Assembly (NCBI GenBank): GCA_015056625.1
Contig: SVFY01000005.1
Coordinates: 1 to 64,000 of the forward strand
DNA from: Butyrivibrio sp.
Lineage (GTDB): Bacteria > Bacillota > Clostridia > Lachnospirales > Lachnospiraceae
DNA: 64,000 nucleotides
Direction: 5' to 3'
Below, in pieces: positions 10,484 to 19,722 of this stretch (position 1 is its first letter; the number at the start of each line of letters is the position of its first letter). The notes below the pieces were generated by a model. The model saw only the letters and a list, made by a program, of their open reading frames with translations. It was not told the DNA's origin and ran no database searches. The position numbers were made by a program, and so were the translations under genes.

Positions 10484-12166
10484 ATGGTATTAACAGGATC
10501 TCAGATTGTTCTTGAATGCCTTAAGGAGCAGGGGGTAGATACAGTATTTGGCTATCCTGGAGGAACAATCCTTAATGTCTACGATGAACTATATAAACAG
10601 CAGGATAACTTTCTTCATATACTGACATCCCATGAACAGGGAGCGGCTCACGCTGCTGACGGTTATGCAAGATCAACAGGTAAGGTGGGTGTATGCCTTG
10701 CAACCAGCGGACCTGGTTCAACCAACCTTGTAACAGGAATAGCTACAGCTTATATGGACTCAGTTCCAATGGTGGCTATTACTGCCAATGTTAACCTGCC
10801 TCTTCTTGGAAAAGATACTTTCCAGGAGGTAGATATTGCAGGAATAACAATGCCTATCACCAAGCATGGTTATATTGTTAAAGACATAAAGGTTCTTGCT
10901 GATACCATTAGAAAAGCCTTTAAGATTGCAAGAACTGGTCGCCCTGGCCCGGTTATTGTGGATATTACCAAGGATGTTACAGCTGCAAGCTGCGAGTACA
11001 GACCTGTGATCATTACAGATGAAGAGCCTGAAAAGGACTTTAATGAGGACGATATAAAGGCAGCTCTTAAGCTTATTAAGGCTTCAAAGAGGCCATATAT
11101 CTATGTTGGCGGCGGAGCTGTAATATCCGGAGCATCAAAAGAACTCAAGGAATTTGCAGAGCTTATTGACGCTCCTGTGTGCGATACACTTATGGGTAAA
11201 GGCGCCTTTGATGCTGAAAACAAACTCTACACAGGCATGATCGGAATGCATGGCACAAAGACCTCAAACTTTGGAGTAAGTGAGTGTGACCTTTTGATCA
11301 CACTTGGCGCAAGATTTTCCGACAGAGTAATTGGAAATGCCAAGACCTTTGCTGGAAAAGCCAAGATACTTCAGGTGGATGTGGATGCAGCGGAGATAAA
11401 CAAGAACATTAGGACCAATGTTTCAGTTATTGGAGACCTTAAGGAAGTTCTTAAAGTGTTTAATTCAAAGCTTGAGCAGATGGATCACTCTGACTGGATA
11501 AAAAAGATCCAGGATTATAAAAAGAAATATCCGCTCAGCTATGAGACAAATAAGCTCACATGTCCTTATATAATTGAAGAACTATACAATCTCACCAAGG
11601 GAGATGCCATTATTTCCACAGATGTTGGACAGCATCAGATGTGGACTGCTCAGTATTACAAGTTTAACAGGCCAAGAACTCTTTTGACTTCAGGCGGACT
11701 TGGAACCATGGGATATGGCCTTGGCGCATGCATCGGAGCACAGGTGGGTAATCCTGACAAGCTATGCGTCAATATCGCTGGTGATGGCTGCTTTAGAATG
11801 AACATGAATGAGCTGGCAACTGCTTCAAGATACAATCTGCCTATCATTGAGATCGTTATCAACAACCATGTTCTTGGAATGGTAAGGCAGTGGCAGACTC
11901 TTTTCTACAACAAACACTACTCACAGACAGTGTTTGAGGATAATGTAGACTATTGCAAGGTTGCAGAAGGACTTGGATGTGAGGCCATAAGGATAACCAA
12001 AAAGTCTGAAGTTGTACCAGCCTTAAAGAAAGCTATTAAATCCAAGAAACCTGTTCTTATTGATTGTATAATAGAAGAGGATGACAAGGTATTTCCTATG
12101 GTGCCTGCTGGGGCGTCCATAAGTGAAGCTTTTGATGCATCTGATCTTGAGGCTAAAAAGAAATGA
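10484..12166 (+). CDS. ilvB: Acetolactate synthase, large catalytic subunit
   Basis: This thiamine-diphosphate enzyme joins two pyruvates, or pyruvate and 2-ketobutyrate, at the first common step of Val/Leu/Ile synthesis. The N-terminal SHEQGAAHAADGYAR contains the catalytic Glu that activates ThDP, the central domain carries the FAD-type fold, and the C-terminal domain shows the ThDP-Mg motif GDGCFRMNMNELATASRYN. The 560 residues are typical. No small regulatory subunit (ilvN/ilvH) follows; the next gene is an L,D-transpeptidase. The subunit must be encoded elsewhere or be absent. A catabolic AlsS is less likely given the FAD-binding look and the ilvD/leuB context. Confidence 0.94.
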   Translation: MVLTGSQIVLECLKEQGVDTVFGYPGGTILNVYDELYKQQDNFLHILTSHEQGAAHAADGYARSTGKVGVCLATSGPGSTNLVTGIATAYMDSVPMVAITANVNLPLLGKDTFQEVDIAGITMPITKHGYIVKDIKVLADTIRKAFKIARTGRPGPVIVDITKDVTAASCEYRPVIITDEEPEKDFNEDDIKAALKLIKASKRPYIYVGGGAVISGASKELKEFAELIDAPVCDTLMGKGAFDAENKLYTGMIGMHGTKTSNFGVSECDLLITLGARFSDRVIGNAKTFAGKAKILQVDVDAAEINKNIRTNVSVIGDLKEVLKVFNSKLEQMDHSDWIKKIQDYKKKYPLSYETNKLTCPYIIEELYNLTKGDAIISTDVGQHQMWTAQYYKFNRPRTLLTSGGLGTMGYGLGACIGAQVGNPDKLCVNIAGDGCFRMNMNELATASRYNLPIIEIVINNHVLGMVRQWQTLFYNKHYSQTVFEDNVDYCKVAEGLGCEAIRITKKSEVVPALKKAIKSKKPVLIDCIIEEDDKVFPMVPAGASISEAFDASDLEAKKK

Positions 12167-12202
12167 TCTGAAGATAGACTTGTGAGGGGTTTATAGGAGA
12201 TT

Positions 12203-13720
12203 ATGAAAAAAGCACTGCGGGGCTCAGTGATAGGACTGGTGGCAATACTTCTTGTACTTGCCATTGTCTATGTCCTTCTGGGATTTTATTACATGGAAGG
12301 TTTTCCATGTTTTACCTGGATCAATGGTGTCTATTGCACCGGAAAAACAGTAAATGAAGTCAATGAGGAACTTATCCAGAATAGCGCCTATGATGGGGTT
12401 GCTATTCTGGATAAAAGTGGTGCAAGGCTTTTTGTCAGCGCAGAGGATGTTGAGATGAGCCTTGACTATACTGCCTCTCTAAGTGAAGTGTTCTCAAGTA
12501 GAAATCCCTTTGCGTGGGGATTCTACGTCTTTAAGAATTTAAATACGTCTTATAATCCAACTGTTTTTATCAACAAGCAAAAGGTGCTGGACAAGGTTTA
12601 CGGCTGGGAGATATTTGTTGAGCCAAAAGACCTTGAATGCAGCATTGAGAAAACTGCAAATGGCTATGAGATCATAAATGCAAATATTGAGATTCCGGTC
12701 AAGGATGTGGTGGCAGAAAAGACCTATGAAGCTATGGTGAGCAGAGAAAGCGTTCTTGATCTTTCCAATATGGACGACTGCTATCAGATCATGGACCTTA
12801 CTAAGGATCAGAAGGAAAAGGTGGATTTCTTTTCAAAGCTTGAAAAAGTTCAGAATATGGACGTTTCGTATAATGTGGGCGGAGAAAATGTGGTACTTAA
12901 CAGGGCAAAAGCTAGTGATTTTATCCTTACAAAGAAGGACATTGATGCTGCGCTTTCTGAGCAGGTAAATGCCAAAAAGCCTGGTAGCGGGCTGTTTCTT
13001 GTTGGAGGAGTAGAAAAAAAGCTCTCTGAAGACGACGATATTAGCTTTTTTGAGGGGGTAGCAGTTGATAATGACTTAAATCCAATAGTCAGCGAGAGCA
13101 AGATGTATGCTTATCTTAAGGATGTGGCTGACAGTCATGGTACTTCCTGGATGATGGACAGATACAGGCAGGGAGAGGGGAAAGAGGTCATAATCAACGA
13201 CAACAGCAAGGGCGATGGCACTATTTACGACATTTCTTCCGAGTTTGCATATCTAAGGGACGGTATCAGTAGTGGTTCTGAGATTGCTGGCGAAAGAGAG
13301 CTTACTCTTTCTAAAAATGCCAACACTTATGACGCAAAAGAACTTCTGGGAAACACCTACATTGAGGTCAATATGAAAGATCAGGTTCTTCACTACTATG
13401 TCGATGGTGAGCTTAACATGGAGATGCCGGTTGTTACAGGAAATGTTAACCGCGGAAGAGGAACTCCTACTGGAATATACCCTGTTTACAATAAGAGATA
13501 CCATACATACCTTCGGGGCGTTGACTATGTATCCTATGTCAATTACTGGCTTGGGGTGCATAAAGGAGTTGGGATCCATGACGCAAACTGGCGCAGTAAA
13601 TTTGGCGAAGAAATATACAAAACAGACGGCTCCCATGGATGCATAAATTGCCCTGAGGAATCTGTTTCTATTTTGTGGGAAGTGGTAGAAGTTGGCACTC
13701 CGGTGATACTGTATTACTAA
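12203..13720 (+). CDS. L,D-transpeptidase (YkuD domain), membrane-anchored
   Basis: This is a predicted 3-3 peptidoglycan cross-linking enzyme, or an enzyme that attaches proteins to the wall. Residues about 7-30 form a single N-terminal membrane anchor. The central part (about 50-340) resembles the paired peptidoglycan-binding-like domains found in Gram-positive L,D-transpeptidases. The C-terminal YkuD domain (about 385-505) begins with Y-I-E-V-N-M and carries the catalytic S477-H478-G479-C480 motif. A matching upstream His lies in the GVGIHDANWRSKFG stretch. It follows ilvB by 36 bases with GAGGGG upstream of the ATG. It probably ends the leuB transcript. Confidence 0.9.
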   Translation: MKKALRGSVIGLVAILLVLAIVYVLLGFYYMEGFPCFTWINGVYCTGKTVNEVNEELIQNSAYDGVAILDKSGARLFVSAEDVEMSLDYTASLSEVFSSRNPFAWGFYVFKNLNTSYNPTVFINKQKVLDKVYGWEIFVEPKDLECSIEKTANGYEIINANIEIPVKDVVAEKTYEAMVSRESVLDLSNMDDCYQIMDLTKDQKEKVDFFSKLEKVQNMDVSYNVGGENVVLNRAKASDFILTKKDIDAALSEQVNAKKPGSGLFLVGGVEKKLSEDDDISFFEGVAVDNDLNPIVSESKMYAYLKDVADSHGTSWMMDRYRQGEGKEVIINDNSKGDGTIYDISSEFAYLRDGISSGSEIAGERELTLSKNANTYDAKELLGNTYIEVNMKDQVLHYYVDGELNMEMPVVTGNVNRGRGTPTGIYPVYNKRYHTYLRGVDYVSYVNYWLGVHKGVGIHDANWRSKFGEEIYKTDGSHGCINCPEESVSILWEVVEVGTPVILYY

Positions 13721-13743
13721 AAATACTTTATAAAAAATTTACT

Positions 13744-13770
13744 ATATATTCTACCGTAAATAAACGATAA
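13744..13770 (+). promoter_or_regulatory. Possible sigma-28-like promoter before the FIST gene
   Basis: TATA at 13745-13748 and AACGATAA at 13763-13770 are 14 bases apart and match the motility-sigma consensus (TAAA, about 15 bases, GCCGATAA) at 3 of 4 and 6 of 8 positions. The genes downstream encode a sensory pair, which would fit motility control, but the match is imperfect in AT-rich DNA. Confidence 0.3.
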
Positions 13771-13833
13771 TATATTTATGATCTCTTTGCTTATGATTGT
13801 GCAATGAATATTAATAAAAAGGAGAAGTGGCAC

Positions 13834-14889
13834 ATGAAGGTTGTATATGGGAAAAGCGGAACGGGAAATATAGAAGAAGCAGTCAGGGGAATTTCCGGAC
13901 CTAAACTGCTTATCATGACGAGTGGGGGAGATGATTTTGAGAAGAATGTTGAAAAGCTTGAGAAGCTATTTCCTGGCGTTCCCAGTATAGGATGTATTGC
14001 TATGGGATATGACAAAGCAGTTCTTGAGAAGGGGGTTGCTATCACGGCCTTTATAGACGGAGTGACTGTAGCTGCAGGAGTTCTTGAGAATGTCTCTGTA
14101 AGCCCTGCAAGACATATTGACAGGCTTATCAAGGATGTGGAATCAGTACACCCCGGCAGAGATAATACCGCAATAATTGATCTGTGCGCAGGTAATGACG
14201 CAGTAGTTATGTCTACACTTGGTGGGATAATGAAAAAAAATAACCTGCAGATCATGGGAGCTACAGGAGACGCCGGAAAGGTGGCGGCTAACGGTGTGGT
14301 TTATCCTGACGGCATGGCTTATGCTGTTATCAAAAACAACACCGGCAAAGTAAAAGCTTATAAAGAAAATATCTATGAGCCCAAGAGCGATATGCAGCTT
14401 GTAGCTTCCGAAACCGATAAGAGCAAGTATTATGTAGGCAAACTAAACGGCAGGAGCGCTAAACAGGTATATATGGAACTGACGGGAGCTTCTGAATCTG
14501 AGGCGGCATCCCAGACCTTTAAAAATCCTCTGGGCAAGATGATTGGCGATGATGTGTGCATTACATCCATCAAAGACATCTCCGGAACCGGACTTGTAAT
14601 GTACAGGCAGATAAACGATTCGGATATCCTCACTCTTTTGGAAATGAGGGATCCCATGGAGGTTGCAAGAGAAACAGTTGAGAAGATAAAGAGAGACTTT
14701 GGCAAGGTTTCAGCTGTTTTTTCAGTAAACTGTGTTTTCAGATACCTGGTTCTTAAGGATAGAGGGGAGCTTAATTCCTATCTTGGAGAGATAGCATCTT
14801 TGGGTACATCCTGCGGACTTATTGGCTATGGCGAACATTATAACGCTCAATTTGTAAATCAGACTATGACATGTGTTGTTTTTGAATAA
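13834..14889 (+). CDS. FIST domain sensory protein
   Basis: FIST proteins are predicted cytosolic small-ligand sensors that work with chemoreceptors, histidine kinases or cyclic-di-GMP enzymes. This protein has the FIST N-terminal region (about residues 20-200), with alternating Gly-rich strands such as [26 protein letters not shown] and [14 protein letters not shown] region (about 210-350) ends with the [12 protein letters not shown] segment typical of the family. I choose ATG 13834, preceded by AAAAAGGAGAAG, over an in-frame ATG at 13804; this gives 351 residues. It sits directly upstream of a soluble methyl-accepting chemotaxis protein, supporting a role as its input partner. The ligand is unknown. 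Confidence 0.85.
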   Translation: MKVVYGKSGTGNIEEAVRGISGPKLLIMTSGGDDFEKNVEKLEKLFPGVPSIGCIAMGYDKAVLEKGVAITAFIDGVTVAAGVLENVSVSPARHIDRLIKDVESVHPGRDNTAIIDLCAGNDAVVMSTLGGIMKKNNLQIMGATGDAGKVAANGVVYPDGMAYAVIKNNTGKVKAYKENIYEPKSDMQLVASETDKSKYYVGKLNGRSAKQVYMELTGASESEAASQTFKNPLGKMIGDDVCITSIKDISGTGLVMYRQINDSDILTLLEMRDPMEVARETVEKIKRDFGKVSAVFSVNCVFRYLVLKDRGELNSYLGEIASLGTSCGLIGYGEHYNAQFVNQTMTCVVFE

Positions 14890-14908
14890 AGACAAAAGGA
14901 GACAGAAA

Positions 14909-15874
14909 ATGTTTGAAAAATTATTTTCCAGAAATAAGCAGGATGAAGAGATAAATAACGCACAGATCGTAGAAGATCAGAAAAAAAGAGAAGACGAGAA
15001 GACAGATTCTTTAATATATCTTGCAGAATCAATTAAATCATGTCAAAAGGAACTGGTAGATAATGAAGTTAAGTCACTGGCGGAAATTCATGACATGGGT
15101 ATCTCTGTAAACAGTGTTATTGAAAGCAATGCTCAGCTAAGGGAGCAGATGGAGGCTTTCAATAGCAAATTTGCCGATGTAAATAGCAGCGCCAGCAAAT
15201 TTGAAGATGTTAAGCAGGATATTCTTAAAAGCGTAGAAGGCGCCCAGGCCAAGGTCGAAGTCTTGAAAAGCGGGTCTCAGGGTGTGAGACAGAGCTTTGA
15301 TGAGATGGCTGATGCTTTTGAGGGATTCAAGCAATCTGTTGATCAGATATCTGAATATATGAAAACCATTATAAGTATTGCATCCCAGACAAATCTCCTG
15401 GCTCTTAATGCTTCGATCGAGGCTGCCAGGGCAGGAGAGGCCGGAAAAGGCTTTGCTGTGGTTGCTACCGAGGTCAGAGAGCTTGCCGATGAAATCAAGA
15501 ATATGACAAGCCAGGTTAATGAATCCATCGAGGCTGCGGGACAGATGAGCGAAAAGCTTACACTTAGTATGCAGAATTCTGTGGAAGCTATGGATAAGAG
15601 CCTGCAGGAGGTTGAGGAGACCAGAGGTTCTTTTGAAGAGATAATAGGCAGCGCCAACGGAGCCAATGAAGTTGAGAGAGAGATAGAGAATACTGCCAGG
15701 GAAGCTTCTGATGAGCTGCAGAAGATTGAGAACAACATCAACGATATAAATGCAAAGAATGAAAATCTTGTGGTCAGACTTGATAAGATCAATGCTCTGG
15801 GAACAACAAAGAGCAGTACCTTTGAGAATATTGACAACCTTGTTTCTCAGATAGGTCCAATAGTTAAAGATTAA
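14909..15874 (+). CDS. Cytosolic methyl-accepting chemotaxis protein
   Basis: This chemoreceptor has no transmembrane segment or periplasmic sensor, so it must sense inside the cell or through a partner. The 321-residue protein is almost entirely helical coiled coil. The conserved signalling hairpin tip (about residues 160-200) reads [20 protein letters not shown] and then [16 protein letters not shown], the CheA/CheW contact region. I choose ATG 14909 because AAAAGGAGA precedes it; an earlier in-frame ATG at 14873 lies inside the FIST coding region without a ribosome site. It is 19 bases downstream of FIST and ends before a strong terminator, so the two form a bicistron. Confidence 0.93.
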   Translation: MFEKLFSRNKQDEEINNAQIVEDQKKREDEKTDSLIYLAESIKSCQKELVDNEVKSLAEIHDMGISVNSVIESNAQLREQMEAFNSKFADVNSSASKFEDVKQDILKSVEGAQAKVEVLKSGSQGVRQSFDEMADAFEGFKQSVDQISEYMKTIISIASQTNLLALNASIEAARAGEAGKGFAVVATEVRELADEIKNMTSQVNESIEAAGQMSEKLTLSMQNSVEAMDKSLQEVEETRGSFEEIIGSANGANEVEREIENTAREASDELQKIENNINDINAKNENLVVRLDKINALGTTKSSTFENIDNLVSQIGPIVKD

Positions 15875-15910
15875 ATAGTTGATATTGTAATTGAAGTTTA
15901 TTGATAGTTT

Positions 15911-15950
15911 AAGACATGCAGATTGTTTAAGGATCTGCATGTCTTTTTTT
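15911..15950 (+). terminator. Rho-independent terminator after the chemoreceptor gene
   Basis: A perfect 13-base stem (15911-15923 with 15933-15945) with a nine-base loop runs into a T tract ending at 15950. It closes the FIST-chemoreceptor unit. Confidence 0.9.
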
Positions 15951-15991
15951 ATACAAAAAAATAAAATAACAATGATTATGGAATGACGATA

Positions 15992-16019
15992 TTGACAATT
16001 TTAAAACTTGATTTACAAT
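15992..16019 (+). promoter_or_regulatory. Strong sigma-A promoter for serC
   Basis: A perfect TTGACA (15992-15997) and a TACAAT (16014-16019) are separated by 16 bases. They lie 76 bases before the serC start, in an AT-rich intergenic stretch after a terminator. Confidence 0.75.
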
Positions 16020-16094
16020 ATTTTTTATAGTTCTAAAATGTGATTTTAAAAATTCATATCAACACTTTTTGTGGATTAAAGGAGGAGATTTAAA

Positions 16095-17177
16095 TTGTCA
16101 CGAGTTTATAACTTTTCAGCTGGTCCGGCAGTTCTTCCGGAAGAGGTTTTGAAGCAGGCTGCAGCAGAGATGCTTGATTACAACGGCTGTGGAATGTCCA
16201 TTAACGAGATGAGCCACAGATCCAAAACTTTTGATAATGTCATTCAGACTGCTGAGCAGGATATCAGAGATCTTATGAACATTCCTGACAATTATAAGGT
16301 TCTCTTTTTACAGGGCGGAGCAAGCCAGCAGTTCGCTGCAGTTCCTCTCAACCTTATGAAGAATAAGAAGGCAGGATATATCATCACTGGACAGTGGGCT
16401 AAGAAGGCTTACCAGGAGGCTCAGAAGTACGGCGAGGCAGTTGAACTTGCTTCAAGTGCAGACAAGACCTTCTCATATATTCCTGACTGCTCAGATCTTG
16501 ATATAGCTGATGATCTTGACTATGTATATATCTGCGAGAACAACACAATTTACGGAACCAAGTTCAAGACTCTGCCAAACACAAAGGGCAAGATCCTTGT
16601 ATCAGATGTATCTTCATGTTTCTTATCTGAGCCTGTAGATGTTAGCAAATACGGTGTTATCTACGGCGGTGTACAGAAGAATGTCGGACCTGCAGGTCTT
16701 GTTATCAGCATTATCAGAGAGGATCTCATCACAGATGATGTTCCTTCATATACACCTACAATGCTCAAGTGGAAGACTCAGGCTGATAACGGCTCTTTAT
16801 ACAACACTCCTAACTGCTGGAGCATCTACATGTGCGGACTTGTATTCAAGTGGCTTAAGGCACAGGGCGGCCTTACAGAGATGAAGAAGAGAAATGAAGA
16901 GAAGGCCAAAGTCCTTTACGATTATCTTGATCAGAGCAAGATGTTCAAGGGCACAGTAAGACCGCAGGATCGTTCTCTTATGAATGTACCATTTGTAACA
17001 GATTCAGAGGAACTCAATGCCAAGTTCATCAAAGAGGCTACTGAGGCAGGCTTTGTAAGTCTTAAGGGACACAGAACAGTTGGCGGTATGAGAGCTAGTA
17101 TCTACAACGCAATGCCAATTGAAGGCGTTAAGAAGCTTGTAGAGTTCATGGATAAGTTTGAAAAAGAAAACGCATGA
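16095..17177 (+). CDS. serC: Phosphoserine aminotransferase
   Basis: SerC transaminates 3-phosphohydroxypyruvate with glutamate to phosphoserine, using PLP. The N-terminus RVYNFSAGPAVLPEEVL is the family hallmark. MSINEMSHRS and GGASQQFAAVPLNL follow, and the PLP lysine lies in GGVQKNVGPAGL (about residue 194). The 360-residue length is standard. Translation appears to begin at TTG 16095, seven bases after GGAGGAG (16081-16087), because no ATG is available before the conserved N-terminus. It is followed after 14 bases by serA, and a near-consensus promoter precedes it. Confidence 0.97.
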   Translation: MSRVYNFSAGPAVLPEEVLKQAAAEMLDYNGCGMSINEMSHRSKTFDNVIQTAEQDIRDLMNIPDNYKVLFLQGGASQQFAAVPLNLMKNKKAGYIITGQWAKKAYQEAQKYGEAVELASSADKTFSYIPDCSDLDIADDLDYVYICENNTIYGTKFKTLPNTKGKILVSDVSSCFLSEPVDVSKYGVIYGGVQKNVGPAGLVISIIREDLITDDVPSYTPTMLKWKTQADNGSLYNTPNCWSIYMCGLVFKWLKAQGGLTEMKKRNEEKAKVLYDYLDQSKMFKGTVRPQDRSLMNVPFVTDSEELNAKFIKEATEAGFVSLKGHRTVGGMRASIYNAMPIEGVKKLVEFMDKFEKENA

Positions 17178-17191
17178 CAGGGGGAGAATAA

Positions 17192-18361
17192 ATGTACAAG
17201 TATAAATGCTTAAACCCAATTGCCAAGATCGGTCTTAATAACTTTAATGATCAGTACCAGGCAGTTGATAATGTAGATGAAGCAGAAGGCATTCTTGTAA
17301 GAAGTGCCAACATGCTTGAGATGGAGTTTTCAGATGAGCTTCTTGCAATCGCAAGAGCTGGCGCTGGTGTAAATAACATTCCTCTGGACAGATGTGCAGA
17401 AAAAGGAATTGTTGTATTCAATACTCCAGGTGCCAATGCCAACGGCGTAAAAGAGATGGTTCTTGCAGCAATGCTTATTGCTTCAAGAGATATCATCGGT
17501 GGAACAGAGTGGGTTAAGGCAAATGCTGGAGATCCAGACATCGCCAAGATCACAGAGAAGGCTAAAAAGAAATTTGCCGGAACAGAGATCTTTGGCAAGA
17601 AGCTTGGTATCATCGGACTTGGCGCAATTGGTGTCCGCGTTGCCAACTCTGCAAGACAGCTTGGCATGGAAGTTTATGGATATGATCCATATCTTTCAAT
17701 TGATGCTGCATGGAGACTTTCTTCTGATGTTAAGCACGTAACCAACGTTGATGATATTTACTCAAAGTGCGATATCATCACTATCCATGTTCCTGCCCTT
17801 GATTCAACAAAGGGAATGATCAACAAGGATTCTATCGTCAAGATGAAGAAGGGCGTTATCCTTATCAACCTTGCAAGAGATATCCTTTGCAACGAAGTTG
17901 ATGTACTTGCTGGTATCAACTCTGGCAAGATCAGAAAATATGTAACTGACTTCCCAAATCCTGTAATTGCTGGCCACGACGGATGTATCGTAATCCCTCA
18001 CCTTGGCGCATCTACAGAAGAGTCAGAGGACAACTGTGCAGTTAAGGCTGTTCTTGAGATGAAGGATTATCTTGAAAACGGTAATATCAACAACTCAGTT
18101 AATCTTCCAAACTGCGATATGGGCGTATGCCATGGACCAAGAGTTGGTATTTTCCACAAAAATGTAGCCAACATGATCGGTCAGTTCACAACAGTATTCG
18201 GCAACATGGGAATGAACATCTCAGACATGACCAACAAGTCAAGAGGTGATTATGCGTACACTCTTATTGATCTTGAGGAAAGCGTAACCGGAGAGATCGT
18301 TAAGAAGCTCCAGAAAATTGACGGAGTTATCAGGGTAAGAGTTGTAAGAAAAGACGTTTGA
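17192..18361 (+). CDS. serA: D-3-phosphoglycerate dehydrogenase
   Basis: SerA oxidises 3-phosphoglycerate to 3-phosphohydroxypyruvate, the first step of serine synthesis. At 389 residues it is a short-form enzyme. The substrate domain comes first, with the GAGVNNIPLDRCAEKGI motif. The NAD-binding domain carries GIIGLGAIGVRVANSA (about 146-161). The catalytic Arg is in INLARD and the catalytic His in IPHLGASTEESEDN. A C-terminal ACT-like domain (about 315-389) probably gives serine feedback. The ribosome site is AGGGGGAG. It forms an operon with serC, so the product of one feeds the other. Confidence 0.95.
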   Translation: MYKYKCLNPIAKIGLNNFNDQYQAVDNVDEAEGILVRSANMLEMEFSDELLAIARAGAGVNNIPLDRCAEKGIVVFNTPGANANGVKEMVLAAMLIASRDIIGGTEWVKANAGDPDIAKITEKAKKKFAGTEIFGKKLGIIGLGAIGVRVANSARQLGMEVYGYDPYLSIDAAWRLSSDVKHVTNVDDIYSKCDIITIHVPALDSTKGMINKDSIVKMKKGVILINLARDILCNEVDVLAGINSGKIRKYVTDFPNPVIAGHDGCIVIPHLGASTEESEDNCAVKAVLEMKDYLENGNINNSVNLPNCDMGVCHGPRVGIFHKNVANMIGQFTTVFGNMGMNISDMTNKSRGDYAYTLIDLEESVTGEIVKKLQKIDGVIRVRVVRKDV

Positions 18362-18387
18362 TCTAAAGAAAATATAGTAAAATAGTG

Positions 18388-18417
18388 GGAGAGATTTTGT
18401 ATTTGCAAGGTCTCTCC
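18388..18417 (+). terminator. Weak terminator-like hairpin between serA and the DUF1015 gene
   Basis: A seven-base stem GGAGAGA/TCTCTCC (18388-18394 with 18411-18417) with a 16-base loop is followed by TTAAATTTTG. The T-run is poor, so partial termination or mRNA structure is as likely as full termination. Confidence 0.4.
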
Positions 18418-18442
18418 TTAAATTTTGTAATGGAGGATCACA

Positions 18443-19693
18443 ATGGCTGATATAAGACCGTTTAAAGCGTACAGACCAGCACCTGAGAAGGTAGAGAAGA
18501 TAGCAGCTCTGCCATATGATGTGTATAACAGACAGGAAGCAAGGGAGGTTGTTGAAAAGAATCCCGATTCTTTTCTTGCAATTGACAGACCTGAGACATT
18601 CTTTGAACCAGATCACGACATGTATGCAAAAGAAGTATACGAAAAAGCTGCAAGTGAACTTAGAAGAAGGATGGAAAATGGCGATTTTATCCAGGATGAG
18701 GGTGACTGCTATTACATCTATGAACTGACATTTGAGGGAAGGGCTCAGACGGGCATTGTTGCTCTTTCTTCTATAGATGATTACTTGAATGGTGTCATAA
18801 AAAAGCATGAGAACACCAGGGAAGAGAAGGAAAAAGACAGGATTGACCATGTCTACACCTGTAAGGCCCAGACTGGACCTATTTTCCTTTGCTACAGAGA
18901 AAATAAGACAATAAGCGAAATTGTTTCAAAAGTTAAAGCTGTGGATGAGCCAATCTATGATTTTGTTTCTGATGGAGATGTAAGGAACAGAGTATGGCTC
19001 ATGGAAGACGAAGATGAGAACAACATGATAAGCCGTGTGTTTACCACAATTAACGATATCTACATTGCTGATGGACATCACAGATGCGCATCTGCAGTAA
19101 AGGTGGGGCTTAAGATGAGAGAGGAAGGACAGGGAAGCCTTAAGGGCAAGCAACAGTCTGACTACTTCCTGTCAGTTCTTTTCCCTGATTCCGAGCTTAT
19201 GATCATGGACTACAACAGGGTTGTAAAAGACCTCAATGGCCTTACTAATGAGCAGTTTCTTTCTAAGATAGAAGAGAAATTTGATGTTAAAGAGGAAGCT
19301 CATCAGGTAAAGCCGGAAAAGAAGGCAGAATTTGGTATGTATCTTGATAAAAAGTGGTACAGATTAACTGCTCATAAAGATCTTTTAAAGGAAGACGCAG
19401 TAGAAGGCCTTGATGTATCAATCCTGCAAAATGAAGTTCTTTCCCCGATACTTGGTATTGGAGATCCCAGAACTGATAAAAGAATTGATTTTGTGGGCGG
19501 TATAAGAGGGCTTACTGAGCTTGAGAAAAGAGCTGACAGCGATATGTGCATTGCTTTTTCAATGTACCCGACGTCCATTGCTGAACTCTTTGAAGTTGCA
19601 GACGCAAAAAGGCTGATGCCTCCTAAGTCCACATGGTTTGAACCCAAACTTTTAAGCGGTTTATTCATACATGATATTTGTGGTAAGATATAA
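18443..19693 (+). CDS. DUF1015 family protein
   Basis: The 416-residue protein matches the DUF1015 family: the N-terminal block reads IRPFKAYRPAPEKVEKIAAL, with PYDVYNRQEAREVV next. A central D-G-H-H-R-C-A-S-A motif (about residues 213-221) is the most conserved part and could bind metal or a phosphorylated substrate. There is no signal peptide or membrane segment. DUF1015 genes often follow serA and serC, as here, so a serine or phosphoserine-linked role has long been suspected from context; no activity can be read from the sequence. GGAGG precedes the ATG. Confidence 0.88.
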   Translation: MADIRPFKAYRPAPEKVEKIAALPYDVYNRQEAREVVEKNPDSFLAIDRPETFFEPDHDMYAKEVYEKAASELRRRMENGDFIQDEGDCYYIYELTFEGRAQTGIVALSSIDDYLNGVIKKHENTREEKEKDRIDHVYTCKAQTGPIFLCYRENKTISEIVSKVKAVDEPIYDFVSDGDVRNRVWLMEDEDENNMISRVFTTINDIYIADGHHRCASAVKVGLKMREEGQGSLKGKQQSDYFLSVLFPDSELMIMDYNRVVKDLNGLTNEQFLSKIEEKFDVKEEAHQVKPEKKAEFGMYLDKKWYRLTAHKDLLKEDAVEGLDVSILQNEVLSPILGIGDPRTDKRIDFVGGIRGLTELEKRADSDMCIAFSMYPTSIAELFEVADAKRLMPPKSTWFEPKLLSGLFIHDICGKI

Positions 19694-19722
19694 GTAATCT
19701 GATAATTAATGGAGGGATTACC

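Noticed and set aside
15137-15940. A 267-codon open frame on the minus strand opposite the chemoreceptor gene
   Set aside because: It lies wholly against a well-supported + strand gene with strong family motifs, has no ribosome site, and its composition (Leu/Ile/Ser-rich) is what antisense of a helical gene gives.
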